Shown here: positions 23,116 through 35,036 of the stretch, piece after piece | Layout: the number at the start of each line of letters is the position of its first letter | Numbering within the stretch: position 1 is the first letter of the stretch | Assembly (NCBI GenBank): GCA_024336345.1 | Contig: JANFOG010000001.1 | Location: 62,001 to 126,000 of the forward strand | DNA length: 64,000 nucleotides | Source: Mariannaea sp. PMI_226 | Taxonomy: Eukaryota; Ascomycota; Sordariomycetes; Hypocreales; Nectriaceae | Reading direction: 5' to 3' | The notes under the pieces: model-generated | What the model saw: the letters and a program-made list of their open reading frames with translations, nothing else | Databases searched by the model: none | What the model was told of the DNA's origin: nothing | Made by a program: the position numbers and the translations under genes

Positions 23116-26100
23116 CCAATATGGAATAAGGAAGTGACAGAGGATTATGTATAAAGCAGAAAATACATTTTTCGATGCTGTAACCCAAAAGGATAGGACC
23201 TGGGTGGCCGGGAACCCGGGTGGCATGTAACAGATTAAACGATCCTACATAGTTGCCAGTTGAAAGCTACGGAAGAGCCTGACATGGCTCAATATGATTG
23301 TGGTTTTGGCTGTCATCTTCGCAAGCTATAGAAAGCATGCCAAATTTAGCCTCCGGGTTTAAGTTGGGAAGGGCTTACTACGTAAGTGCAAGGGCAAGCT
23401 TTGGTGATGTGGTGTTGTTGTGCTGGTGGGTGAGACGAGTGAAGCAAAGCAGGCTCAAACATACGGTCTTATCTGTATGCTGGAGGGGATAATGTTTACG
23501 ACCTCGTCACACACACAACCTTGCCTCCTGCCTGCCTCCTGCCTGCCTCCTTCCTGCCTGTCTATCACGCTGGCCAAAGCTGACAAGCGTGACATTTTGC
23601 GTGGCATGTGAGAGGAGCCTATGTGGTAATAGCCCAGAGAAGGGTCCAGAACTACTTTCCACACAGTAGGCACTGTAGCCACCAAGTTCGGAGTCATGAC
23701 GACTTGGGAGCCGAACTTGGTTGGGGGAAGTGGATCCTTCTGAGTGCGGGGCGAATTGCTACCCTCCCCTACCACACCTTAGGTACCTTACCTTCAGTAG
23801 AGGTAGATACCCTAAAATACCTAAAGTCTACCTACCTGAGGCACGGACTACCTCAGGAAGTACTTCCTATTCTGTCGAGAGGTGCCGCAGGTACTTTGCC
23901 TCTCGACCCTGTACAGTATTTAATACTCAGTAATTGATACTGTATGTTATTGGCATGTGAAAGCCGCTGTTGTGCCGTCACGCTCGGCTTGCCACCTTTT
24001 GCCTCTGTTCTCCCTGTCTGTCTGTGTCAGCTTCGTTTTGGAGCATTTTCCGCCGAAGCTGGACTCAACTCACGGAGGTGGCTGTGCCCGTCTCACCACG
24101 GAGAAGTTGTTCAGGCACGTCCTGCGAATGCGATTGATTGCCTTTGAAGACTTCAATGATGTGGTCAGCCCGTTCCTGAGGTATCTACTGTACCTACTTA
24201 AGCCAAGGGATATTGAACGTTTGCGGCTGGCTGATGTGCTAACGGATGACGAACATGTACCAGTAATGACCGGGCTTTTTATTTTCCTACTTGCATAATC
24301 CTAAGCATAAGGTAGTCTGAAGATAGTCAGGTAAAAAATCATCCAGATGTTCTTTTTCTCTTTCCATTGAATTTTGTATCCGAATCGGATAGTTGTAAAA
24401 CTTTCAAAGTCCGTATCCGCACGAGCCATCATTGTCCAAATCCGGGAGTGGGCAAGCGCAAGTCGCTATCCCCTGCATTTCTAGCTCCTGCCAACCAAGT
24501 GTGCGCAATACTGTATTATAATTTATTCCCCAGCTTTTACAGCAAAACTTCAATCCTGCTTTTCCTTCCCGCCATCCCCCCGGTCCCTCCCCTTCTTTTC
24601 AAGGCACGGAGATGAAGGAAATTAGTGGGGACTTGGCCATGCATCCCATGATCCCTACTCTGCCCGCAAATCCCCCTCCCCTGCCCTTGATTGTCATTAT
24701 TCATCATGCCTACGAAGGTATGTAAGTTCACTTAGCTCAGGTACCTAGGTAGGTAGTTACAGTATCTGTAGATACCAGCACATATTACCAGATGCAAACT
24801 GCGGCCCGTAACCCGAAGTATTGACCAGAGTTTTCTCGTGTACTCTAACCTCTAGGTTGAACAACTGACATCGGCTTGGAGAAAACCAAGCCCTCCCGTT
24901 CTTAGCCCCCCTCCCCTCAAATTGGGAAAAGAACTAAAACGAAACTGGGACTTTGCCCGCTGTCAAGGCCCACCGTCGCCCAGTGTGCTCTGTACTATAG
25001 TTATTACTCCTGGCCCAAATTTACGCCCGTGGTCAAAGCCAACCGCCAAGCGCTCGAAGCGCCTCCCGTTTCCCCTCACATGTCATAGGGCCATTTATGT
25101 GCTACTCAAAATCTGTACAAGTGCCTATCTGTCCAGTCACATCTAACCCGAAAATGGCAGTGGGGGGAGTGGCTTTAGGATACCGCAACACGTCGTCCAA
25201 GGCATGATTGCCAGCCTTGCTGTTGCTCCATGTACTATAGTAGTTGTGAGCCATGTGGGAGAAACGGCGTTTGCCGTTTCATTACATTGTGTAACGACGA
25301 CTTTGTCTTCAGGTGGCAAGGAGGGGTGAGACGCTCAAGCCTCCTTTGTAAGAAGACGGGCAGAGCGAGTGTCTATTTGGAGACAGCAAGCTGTCTTACA
25401 ATACTTTCCTACCTTGCTGGACGTTTCATCCCTTTGCCTCCCGTCAGGCGCTCCTCTTTCATGGGAAGGACGCCTCAGATGACGCCTCTAACTTATCAGA
25501 GTACACTCTTTGACCCCCAATACCAGGACCGAAGGAGGGGATATCTTGAAAAGAAAAGAGGAAGAAAAAAAGGGCCCCTGCTCTTCCAAATCTTGCCAGA
25601 ATCTCATGGACTCTTTTTTCTTTTCTTTTCCCGAACAAGAATAGAAATGAAACGAATCAGTCGTAAGACTTTGTTTTCCATGTAGCTACATCCCTGACCC
25701 TCTCATACTTGGTCTTTCTGCAACCGCGGCGTTCCAAGTCAGAATTCGTCTTAGTCTAGGTTGACAATAAAGAACTGGCATGAGCTGAGGCCTGGGCCGA
25801 CCCCGTTGGCAACAGCTTATTACCAAGAGCAGCTCCTGACATTCCTTTTCTAGAGTATGTATGTCTGTCTCTATCCATTAATTTTCTGCTCCGAATCGAT
25901 TTCCTCCGTCAGTTCAACGACGCTCTTTCTTATACAACTCTCTGCCCCTGGTAATCCAAATATTTGAACCTGGTTCGTTTCCCAACAGCGTACTCCTCGA
26001 ATCGGGGGGGTTATTCACCGCAGCGACGGCGCCGACTGAATATGCATAGTAGACAACGAAAACACGAACGGACCGACACCGAGAATACACACACTGTACG

Positions 26101-27188
26101 GTGTCCCTGCCCTATTGCCCTGGCCTAGCCTGCCCTGTCCTATCCCAGCCAACAAAGAGCCTGGCAATTGGTCCAGAGTAGCCTGTACAGGAAATCTCCC
26201 TCACGGTTTGGAGACGAAGGCCAGAACAACTAATAACTCATTACCTCGTTGACTGGCCTGGTAATCGACATCACATCTTGTGTCTTCGTCCTCCCGGCCC
26301 ACTCAACTCCACGGGGCTTGCTTTGCGGCAGACTCGGAGGGCCCCAGTCCACCAGGCTCGGTCCACTATCTCCGACATTGCAAGCCATCAATCGGAATAT
26401 TAGGCAAGGAGCTTCCGGCAATCCCGTTGCCCAATACCGTTTGCTTGATTGTTTATTCGAAAAGCTACCTTTCTGTCACACGCTGTCATCGAGACGCTCA
26501 TTTGCTGCCCTGGCCTTTCGTCTTCTCGGCGGACTGATTCCGAACTCGAGCGCCTTCGCCCAAGGCACGCGCGCCCACCATCCGGCTCCCGTTGCTCGAT
26601 TCGACATACCATCCAACCATTTGCACCTAACTCCCCCCCCCCCTTCTCCCCTGCTACTGTGCCTTTGGTTCAAGTGAAACCTGTGTTTCCAGCTTTCTGG
26701 CATTTAAGAACTGGCCCTGAAATTTCTCTTTCCTACTTTTTTTCTTGGATACCATTTTGTGAATTTGTTTGCGACTTCTTATTTTCGTTTCCCTTCTTCC
26801 ATTTTTGCAAAGAATCCGAATAATTCCACAACCCTCGGTCGACAAACTTTGGCTTTATCCTCGAGTGGCTGGCTATGGGCAGTCAGCGAATCGCTTGGCA
26901 GGCATTCTACCTAGTCAAACACAAAGTAGAGGTCGCATAAGACTAATACCTGACTTAATACCTCGTCAAGACTATCCGAGTTGCAGTACACGGTGCAGAC
27001 GTGCTACCAGCCTGACCTGACCTGCCCATCTTGGTTGGTTGAACTGACCAACTGCGCTGCGCTGTACTGCATTGCGCTGCCCTGGTGGTTCCCGTCTTTG
27101 GCCGCGTGCACGGTCGGATCGCGACGATTTATCAAGCTCCCCCCTCCTTCACACTCCATTTTCACCTTGTTAGGTGACAGCCGACTTC
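23116..27188. promoter_or_regulatory. 4-kb intergenic region upstream of farA
   Basis: Contains the 3' end of MCD4 and a long upstream region for farA. Notable contents are a CCTGCCTCCTG repeat (23522-23560), a cluster of TACCT/AGGTA motifs (23775-23860), an exact TACCTAGGTA palindrome (24742-24751), and C/T-rich leader-like DNA from about 26280 to 27180. An open frame at 23957-24298 and several at 26200-27000 show no family resemblance. A non-coding leader or upstream exons are possible but not supported. Confidence 0.5.
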
Positions 27189-30100
27189 ATGGACGTCGAG
27201 ATGTCTTCTGGCGACGGGCCGACACAGGTTCAGCTTCAACCGTCACCACAAGATCAAATTCCCCCTCCCGCAAGCACGATGTCGACCTCGACGCCTACAC
27301 CTCCGGCGCCCAACATGGCAACTTCCACCTCGGTAGGACAGACCAGCTTTAGGAGGTACGTTCAGGCCCTTCGTTCGCTCCCGCCAGTGTCCAGCGCGTT
27401 TTGGCCAGAATGGAGGATATAAAGAGTGAAAAAGTTTATCACCACCATCATTTGCTGACATCAATCTCTGCTTATAAAGACAAAGAGCGTCACGCGCATG
27501 TGAGGTATGTATATCAATGCTCTCTTCTTCCTCTTGAGTCGTCCGCTTCGTCATGGGACCCCTCGTTCCCCTCATCATGAGCCGAGGCATCGGCGGAGAC
27601 ATCATCAAATCTACCACCGATCCACCAAACATGTTCATTCTATTCATCAAGTTGAGCGCTGACAACATGCCATTAGACTTGCCACGCCCGAAAGGTATTT
27701 AGATCAATTCATCATTGTTGCCATCGCCGTCCTTTGATCGCAAACCACCCGCTCCCATCGCCACTGCCAATGCCTTTCTTTTGCTCTGAACTAACCTAAC
27801 CATTCAGGTCCGCTGCGATGCTGCCAGCCTCGGTGTGCCATGCACCAACTGCGTCGCTTTCCAGATCGAATGCCGCATCCCGACCCCCAAACGCAAAAAG
27901 ACGCAGGGTACTGGCAACGCAACTGGTAAAGACTCTGACAGGTATAGTTTACCGGTCTCCTCCTTGCCTTTCTTGTACATTTCTTCGTCTCAATTTTAGA
28001 TGCTAATCGCAAAATTGCCCACGTACAGTGACAGAGGTGATGCCACTGAGGATCTCACACCGCATCCCCCTGCCCAGCCACCCACGACTTTTTCCAACCG
28101 AGCACCATCCGTATTCCATTCTGATCGCGGCACCCCTCCCACTTCACTGACAGAGGCTCAGGCGAGGAAGGAAGAGGTTGACAACGGGACCTATGTCGAC
28201 CTAGTAATGAAGCCAAAGTTCACTCGTGCCCCGATCACTGAAGCTGGCCGAGTTGCCTATCTTGGCGAGTCTTCAAACCTCACATTACTTGTCCACGACC
28301 GCCAGGGATCTGCCGATGTTGTTCACTACCCGCTTCCAGAGAACGTTCGTGGCTCACGGGCCCGCTTGACCGAATTGGACAATGTTGAAATCGAAATCCT
28401 TCACCAAAGAGGAGCCTTCCTCTTACCCCCACGATCCCTTTGCGATGAGCTCATCGAATCCTATTTCACATGGGTACACCCTATTGTGCCCGTCATCAAT
28501 CGGACTCGATTCATGAGACAATATCGAGACCCGAAGAATCCACCTTCCCTACTACTCCTCCAATCCGTCCTCCTCGCCGGTACTCGTGCCTGCAACAACC
28601 CTCAAATGATGGATGCCAACGGCTCAACGACACCCGCGGCATTGACATTCTACAAAAGGGCCAAGGCACTTTACGATGCAAATTACGAGGACGACCGTGT
28701 TACTATAGTCCAGTCATTATTGCTGATGGGATGGTATTGGGAAGGCCCTGAAGATGTGACAAAGAACGTGTTTTACTGGAGTCGAGTTGCTACCATCGTT
28801 GCCCAGGGCTCGGGCATGCATCGGTCAGTAGAGCAATCGCAGCTGACTCGATCGGACAAGAGGCTTTGGAAACGTATTTGGTGGACTCTGTTCACTCGTG
28901 ATAGATCAGTCGCTGTGGCGCTGGGAAGACCTGTTCATATCAACTTAGATGACTCTGATGTTGAGATGTTAACAGAGGACGATTTCATCGAAGACGAAAC
29001 GGATCGTGTCAGCGAATATCCACCGGATCCGATCCACGTCCAATTTTTTCTCCAATACGTCAAGCTTTGCGAGATTATGGGTCTCGTGTTGTCACAGCAG
29101 TATTCAGTGGCCTCTAAGGGTCGACAACGAAACGCTATCGATCTCACCCATAGTGATATGGCTTTGGCCGACTGGTTGCAAAACTGCCCCAAGCCAGTGT
29201 ATTGGGAGATAACCCGTCATCACTTCTGGTCTGCAATTCTTCATTCCAACTACTACACAACTCTGTGCCTGTTGCATCGAGCTCACATGCCCCCTGGTGG
29301 AGCGAATCGTTCCTCAGATCACAATCCTTACCCATCCCGCAATATCGCGTTTCAGGCCGCCGCCATGATCACCTCGATTGTCGAAAACCTTGCGACACAT
29401 GACGAGCTCCGGTATTGCCCTGCCTTTGTCGTGTACAGTTTATTTTCAGCTTTAATCATGCATGTTTATCAAATGAGGTCACCAGTAGCTTCAATCCAGA
29501 CAGTCACACAAAATCGGCTTCGAAGCTGTATGCAAGCCATGAAGGAGATATCAAAGGTCTGGCTTGTTGGCAAAATGATATATGCTCTATTTGAATCCAT
29601 CATTGGCAACAAAGTCTTGGAGGAGCGACTGCAAAAGGCCGAGGGCAAGAGACATCGCAAGATGCGTCAGGCACTCTCACAATTGGAGCAACAGAATCGC
29701 CAACCTGAAGCATCGAAGCGGAAATACGACGAGATGGCGATTGACTTCGCAGCTAGTACCCCACAGCCTCAGGAGTCTTATGAACGATCACGGCCGCAAA
29801 CCCCTAGCGTGAGCAAGAACGAACATGCAAGTGGCATGCAACCACCACCTATGGCATCTCCCAATGCGCAGCACCACCCAGCGGATACATTCATGGGAGG
29901 CACAAATTCACGACCGCAGACACGGCCAGCAACCCCTTTTAATCCTTCATTCTCAGTCCCTGCCACGCCTCCAGACCTATATCTTGTGACCAGAAACTCG
30001 CCGAATCTCTCACAATCTATTTGGGAGAACTTCCAGCCTGATCAACTGTTTCCAGACAGCGCAGGAATGTCCAACCTTCCAAACTTGTCACCCGTTCAAA

Positions 30101-30486
30101 CGCATACTGGATTGGACCCAAATATCATCAATACAATGCCAGGTGGAAATATGCAGGGCGGCATGCATGGCCAGGCTGGACAGTTCCAGCCGACAGGACA
30201 AGGCAGCGGAATGCTGCCCCAAGGGGTTCAGGGCTTCCAAGCGCAGGCCAACCTTTGGCAACAAAGCATAGATTCAGGTTTAGTGGAAGGCGAGAGTCCT
30301 GACAGCTGGAGTACTGGTTCAGGGCCAGGGCACGCTGTACCTTCAGCATTGAATGTAGAAGATTGGTGAGTCGGCACAACTACTTGAAGGGTAAAAAGAG
30401 AGTCACTAACATGTTCAACCAGGTTTCAGTTCTTTGGCATCAATGGCGACCCCAACAATATCAGCATGGATTTTTTATCAGGGTAG
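27189..30486 (+). CDS. farA: Zn2Cys6 transcription factor FarA / cutinase transcription factor 1 alpha
   Basis: Regulator of fatty-acid catabolism and cutinase genes that binds CCTCGG-type sites (known for Aspergillus FarA and Fusarium CTF1-alpha). Six exons: 27189-27355, 27480-27504, 27677-27694, 27808-27941, 28029-30365 and 30423-30486. The introns are 124, 172, 113, 87 and 57 bp, and the product is 914 residues. The zinc cluster Cys63-X2-Cys66-X6-Cys73-X8-Cys82-X2-Cys85-X6-Cys92 is split by two introns. The fungal-specific regulatory domain covers about 180-460 (FFTWVHPIVPVINRTRF-like block, WWTLFTRDRSVAVALGRP). A Gln/Pro-rich tail ends in EDWFQFFGINGDP, which requires the last intron and confirms exon 6. 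The start at 27189 is the first ATG of the frame, but Met at 27201 or upstream exons are possible. Confidence 0.92.
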
Positions 30487-32359
30487 AATTTTCCAAGCGC
30501 AGCCGCTTAACAAGCTCGCATGTACTCGAACCCCCCCCCCAAAAGAAAACCCATGCGGGACTTGTTCTCAAGCTTTCTGCCACCTCTTGGAAATGACATG
30601 ACCCAGTTTGAGGTTCTTGGAGGTGTACAGGTTCTGTAATATTAGTATATCACCCCGGCGTTTGGACCAAAGGATATGCTTGATTACAAACGCCCCTAGG
30701 AAGCCATGCTGGGTCCCGCGCATATGTCAGAACTTTAGGATAGCGACTTGGTATCGACTGCAGAGTATCATCAGGCGATTTATCTTCGGGATCAAACCTC
30801 GAACACCTTTGTAGAAGAAGGGTATGCAACAGGCCCAGCTTCGGGCGAAGAGAAGAGTTTATGGACGAGGTATGACAGACGTAGTCAGCGTCTTGTGTAT
30901 TAATAGGTCATATATATCTTCGGAGTTGGCTTTTGAGGGTCTTTAGGGATCAGATGTTCGTCTGCATTGAGAGCCGATGAAAGCGGGAATGTTGGCCAGG
31001 AAGAAGAGTTGGCAAGCCAAAGTGTTGTTCAGGAGGATAGACATTCAGGTTCGAATAGGAGTCAATAAGCTTAGTGTAATAGTGGGTTAACGATACAAGG
31101 AAGTCTCATGAGAAATGACTGAATCGCGTCAGGCCCCGGTATCAATGAATTCATGATCATCTATGGGCTGTATCTGTATAATGGACATTTCGAACCACCA
31201 TCTATAACTAAAGCATGGTGTATTCCATGCATGAGTGACTTCTCGGGAGAAAGGGGAGGGACCGATTGGGATTCAAAAAGATAAATAAAAGTCACCTACA
31301 GGCTTCCTAGGTTGGCTTCAGTACGGTAATGATTAATAGAGTATTGTAGGATATCAACATAGAGTGGTATGTTAGAGGAGTGCACAATCGTAATCCTTTA
31401 TTTGCAGAAGGGGGGTGGTACTCCAGGGCTGGCGAGTACCTCAAATACTATACTTTGAATGTGGTAAGACAGATAAGTACCTGGGTTTTTAAGTGCTCAA
31501 CTTCCCTACCGACCTTACCAGGGTTTCCTTACGTATGAGGTACGTAGGTAGGTAGCGTAGCTTAGGTACCCTAGGTCACTACTGGAGGTAGGGGTTACTT
31601 AGGCTCAGTCCCAATGGACTCATGCCGTTTCAACACTTCAAACTTCCTCGAAACCATTCTCCCTTGTCGGCATTCACTCTATCCACTCTATTCATCACTG
31701 CAGTGCATCAATTGCTATCTACCTAGAGCGAGTATCAGGAGCATCCTGCATGTTCACCCTACCCGCTGTCCTTGCAAGCGCATACCTGCAAGGTACTCTG
31801 CAACGGAGTATTATTATACATACCGCTCTTCTAGCCGTTCTCAGCTCTGCCCCCCCCCAGCTAGAAGCGAAACCAACCACAGTGACGGCCTCCAAAGCCA
31901 CGACCAAACACCGCTGATGACTTGATTGCTCTAATCAGATACTCAGTTTCATTCCCATTTCAGCAACATCTGGGTACAACGACGCTCCTCACCCTCTGGA
32001 AAGATAAAAAAAAAAGAAGAAGAAGAAGAAGCCCATCGCTATTTCATCTACGACATTCTTTACGGCTTCAATCTTCCTTGTTATCCCTTTTCTCTGATCT
32101 TTCAACTGATCAAACAACTCCCGGCCCCCCGCCCCCCTCCCCTTCCGGGCCCGCAACCCTCCCGTACCCTGCTAAGCCGCCGCAGTCGCCCCTTGTCTTT
32201 TGATACCACATACGTAGCAGCAACTCGGCTCGTCTATCTCTTGCATGTCGACGCCAACCACAAATTCTCCAGCGCTGGTCGAAGCCACGTTCTGATGCAA
32301 AGCCGCTGCCTGGCTCGCGAGCTTTCATCTTTGTCGCTGTCGCCGACTCGGCGGCCATC
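30487..32359. promoter_or_regulatory. Intergenic: farA 3' side and LysM-gene promoter
   Basis: About 1.9 kb. It contains a TACGTAGGTAGGTAG / TTAGGTACCCTAGG cluster (31540-31580), an A9(GAA)n tract (about 32008-32030) and a C-rich leader (32115-32160). Small open frames (31614-31925, 31922-32203) are low-complexity and not supported. Confidence 0.5.
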
Positions 32360-34231
32360 ATGACCGACCCGAGTCGCTCTACCACGTCCTTGTCGCAACA
32401 GTCGTCGTCGTCAGCCCGTGGGCCCGCGTCCAGATTCCGGGAACCCCCCTCCAGCAGCTCGATCCGCCCTCGCAACCGCCGCCCCCTCAGTGCACTCGAT
32501 AGTGACAATGCTGATACGGTCAGCAACTACAATGCTCGCAGCCGTAGCAATGTGTCGACCCCGTCCAAAGGCTTCGGACTGCTCTCTGCTCTAAGTCCCG
32601 CCAACAGCCGCTCTGGAAGCCCTCACCTCTCGACACGATCTGGACACAACCTCAATCGCAGTCCCAGTGCCAATAATCTGTCCAACTTCTTCAATGACTC
32701 GCTGTCGCAGAGTTGGGCCTCCGTTCAAGGCTTCGCCAACTCCCTAATATCCGGCGATGATGGCCCTGCTCGGGAGGGAAAGAGATCCCAGTCCATCACC
32801 AGATCCACGGGGGGGCGGGGGAGTAGTAATTACTCGTCCAAGAAAGAAGCCGACTCCTGGGGCCCGATGCCTCCTCCACAAATCCCGTCCATGAACGATG
32901 TGGCGGCAGGCTCGCGTGCAGAGAGGGAGGCAGCCTTGAAGGCAGCCAAGAGGGCTCAGATCCTAGAGAGCCATGATGGAGTGAACGGAGGTTTGGACAC
33001 TACTGGAAAGCACAAGCGTAGAAACTCCGACGAGCTTGCTTCAGAGGCACGCCCACCCGAAGAATATTATGTCTATGTCCACAAGGTCCAGCCCAACGAC
33101 ACATATGCTGGGCTCATTCTTCGGTATCAATGCAGGGAAGACGCTTTTAGAAAAGCCAACGGCCTCTGGTCTCGGGACAGCGTCCAAATGCGCAAGTGGC
33201 TCACTATTCCAGTTGATGCCTGCGAGATTAGGGGCCGGCCATGCGACCCCCCTGCATGGCGGAACGATTACAAAGTTGACCACCTCGCCAAAACTCCAGC
33301 ACCTGAGGACGAGAATTCGGGATCACCTTCCCCTTACGATGATTTCTTTAGCCGACCGACGAACGGAACTGGATCGGAGCCAACCCCTGCTGAGGAAGAG
33401 GATAAGCCATGGACACATGTACGCTGGGTAAAAGTAGATTCATTTCAACAACCCGTTGAGATTGGTCGAGTGGCACGGAATGCCATGGGCTACTTCCCTC
33501 CTCGACGAAAGAAGAGCATACGTACGATTTCGACATTTTCCACACCTCGACAAAGCCTTGACCTATCGAGCACTGCGCCCGCGTCAGTAGAGGGCACCTC
33601 TTCTCGCCGAACAAGTTCTCTAGGGTACCGACCCCAGCTGTCTAATGTGATATCCAGCACCAGTCGAGATATCAGTGAAGTCGGGGAATCATTACCAATA
33701 TGGATGCGCCGACCAGGTGGAGTAGGTTCCATGGGCGCCAACGCGCGAGCTCCTGGGCCAGATAAAGACGCACTCACGACATGGACTAGGAAGCATATTC
33801 CCGGGTTGAATATAGACAACATCCCTTCCATGTCTATTATGGGATCAGAAACAGCCCATTTCGGCTTCAAGCCCGAAACCGGAGGCCTAGTTGAACGACA
33901 CGCTGACGAGGGCCTAGAGATGAGTTCGTCAATTCAACAAGGCAGCGGGTTGGACCGAGCAGCCGCTACCGTTGAGACGTGGCTCAGAGGTGCTCTAGCT
34001 AGAAACCCGGGTTTGAATTTTGGTGGAGCAAAAGTCCAATCTGCCGGTGGAGATCTAATAGAGCTGGCAGATACAGGCAGTGAAGATGGGAGAAACCAAT
34101 GTTTGCCGCCAACGAGCCTCATGGAAGCACTGTCTGTTGGAGGAGCTGGAAGCAGCAGTCGAAGTGATGGAGACGGAGCAGTGCGGAATAGGTCATTCGG
34201 TGGGAATCTCAAGCGAGGAAAAGATGATTGA
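32360..34231 (+). CDS. Intracellular LysM-domain protein
   Basis: Intronless, 623 residues. The N-terminal 230 residues are Ser/Arg-rich and disordered, with no signal peptide. One LysM fold follows at about 237-287 (YVHKVQPNDTYAGLILRYQC ... RKANGLWSRDSVQMRKWLTIPV). The rest is low complexity with conserved patches (VRWVKVDSFQQPVEIGRV, YFPPRRKKS). Unlike secreted chitin-binding LysM effectors it has no leader and few cysteines. It therefore resembles the widespread intracellular LysM proteins (LysMD-like) of unknown function in ascomycetes. I can assign no biochemical role. The start ATG sits in a favourable context (ATC ATG A) after a C/T-rich leader. A run of 21 T lies in the 3' flank. Confidence 0.8.
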   Translation: MTDPSRSTTSLSQQSSSSARGPASRFREPPSSSSIRPRNRRPLSALDSDNADTVSNYNARSRSNVSTPSKGFGLLSALSPANSRSGSPHLSTRSGHNLNRSPSANNLSNFFNDSLSQSWASVQGFANSLISGDDGPAREGKRSQSITRSTGGRGSSNYSSKKEADSWGPMPPPQIPSMNDVAAGSRAEREAALKAAKRAQILESHDGVNGGLDTTGKHKRRNSDELASEARPPEEYYVYVHKVQPNDTYAGLILRYQCREDAFRKANGLWSRDSVQMRKWLTIPVDACEIRGRPCDPPAWRNDYKVDHLAKTPAPEDENSGSPSPYDDFFSRPTNGTGSEPTPAEEEDKPWTHVRWVKVDSFQQPVEIGRVARNAMGYFPPRRKKSIRTISTFSTPRQSLDLSSTAPASVEGTSSRRTSSLGYRPQLSNVISSTSRDISEVGESLPIWMRRPGGVGSMGANARAPGPDKDALTTWTRKHIPGLNIDNIPSMSIMGSETAHFGFKPETGGLVERHADEGLEMSSSIQQGSGLDRAAATVETWLRGALARNPGLNFGGAKVQSAGGDLIELADTGSEDGRNQCLPPTSLMEALSVGGAGSSSRSDGDGAVRNRSFGGNLKRGKDD

Positions 34232-35036
34232 ACAAGTTTGTCAGGACACTGAACAATAAGTCTGTCAGACTGAGACTTGGACGACCTGTTGGGTTATTAT
34301 CTGAGGGAGCGATCCCTCTCCTCCCCAGAACCAGAGCAGGGTTAGACTTAGGTTGCTCCGTTGGATTGCACAGGGCGGCGTTTTTTGTCCTTTGCCTTTT
34401 TTTTTTTTTTTTTTTTTGGTTTTTGGTTGGTGATTTTGTAGGAAGACTGAAATTGCTTCGGCCGCGAGTGTTTGTATAGGCGTCTGCATGTTGTCGAAAG
34501 CTGCGCGGCGTTTTCTGGGAGGAGAGCAAAGGTGTTGCTGTCATTCAACACAATCAGAATACTGGAGGTACATACAGATTTGAAGGGGATAGTGTTTGTA
34601 GGCAGGTACCTAGTCGGATTATAGACTGTTACTTATCCAGTAACAAAAATGAGAACATTCTGGGATTTCTGACAGTGAGATAGTAGAACAAGATGATGTT
34701 GATAATTCATGCACATTTGCATTGAAAGAAATTGTAGCCGTCAATACAGGTCAACCAACTTGTTAGGATCCAAATCTATAGCTAGACTTGATTTTGTGGT
34801 TTGTTTTGGCTGGCAAGCTACCTGGCACTGTCCCGTTCAGAGCCGGACTGTAGAGTAGGTATGATAAGATAAGGCACTGTATGTAACGAGCGAACGGCGA
34901 AAGGAGGTCCCCACGTCATTTGGTTTCCCTTCTTCCTCTCGAGCAAGCATCCCACCATGCGAAGAAACGTGGCATTCGTCAACACCACCGCCAAAATCCA
35001 GAACCTACATGTCCCAGCCAGCTGAAGCACGTAAAC
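34232..35036. other. Intergenic: LysM 3' UTR and ARV1 promoter
   Basis: About 800 bp with a T21 run (34397-34417) and a GGTACCTAG motif (34607-34615). No gene is supported. Confidence 0.5.
34397..34417. repeat. Poly-T tract (21 nt)
   Basis: Uninterrupted T run about 165 bp after the LysM-gene stop codon. It may lie in or beyond the 3' UTR. Length is unreliable in any sequencing technology. Confidence 0.9.

Noticed and set aside
26826..26836. CCTCGG (FarA-type) hexamer upstream of farA
   Set aside because: A hexamer occurs about every 2 kb by chance; a single copy is no evidence of autoregulation.
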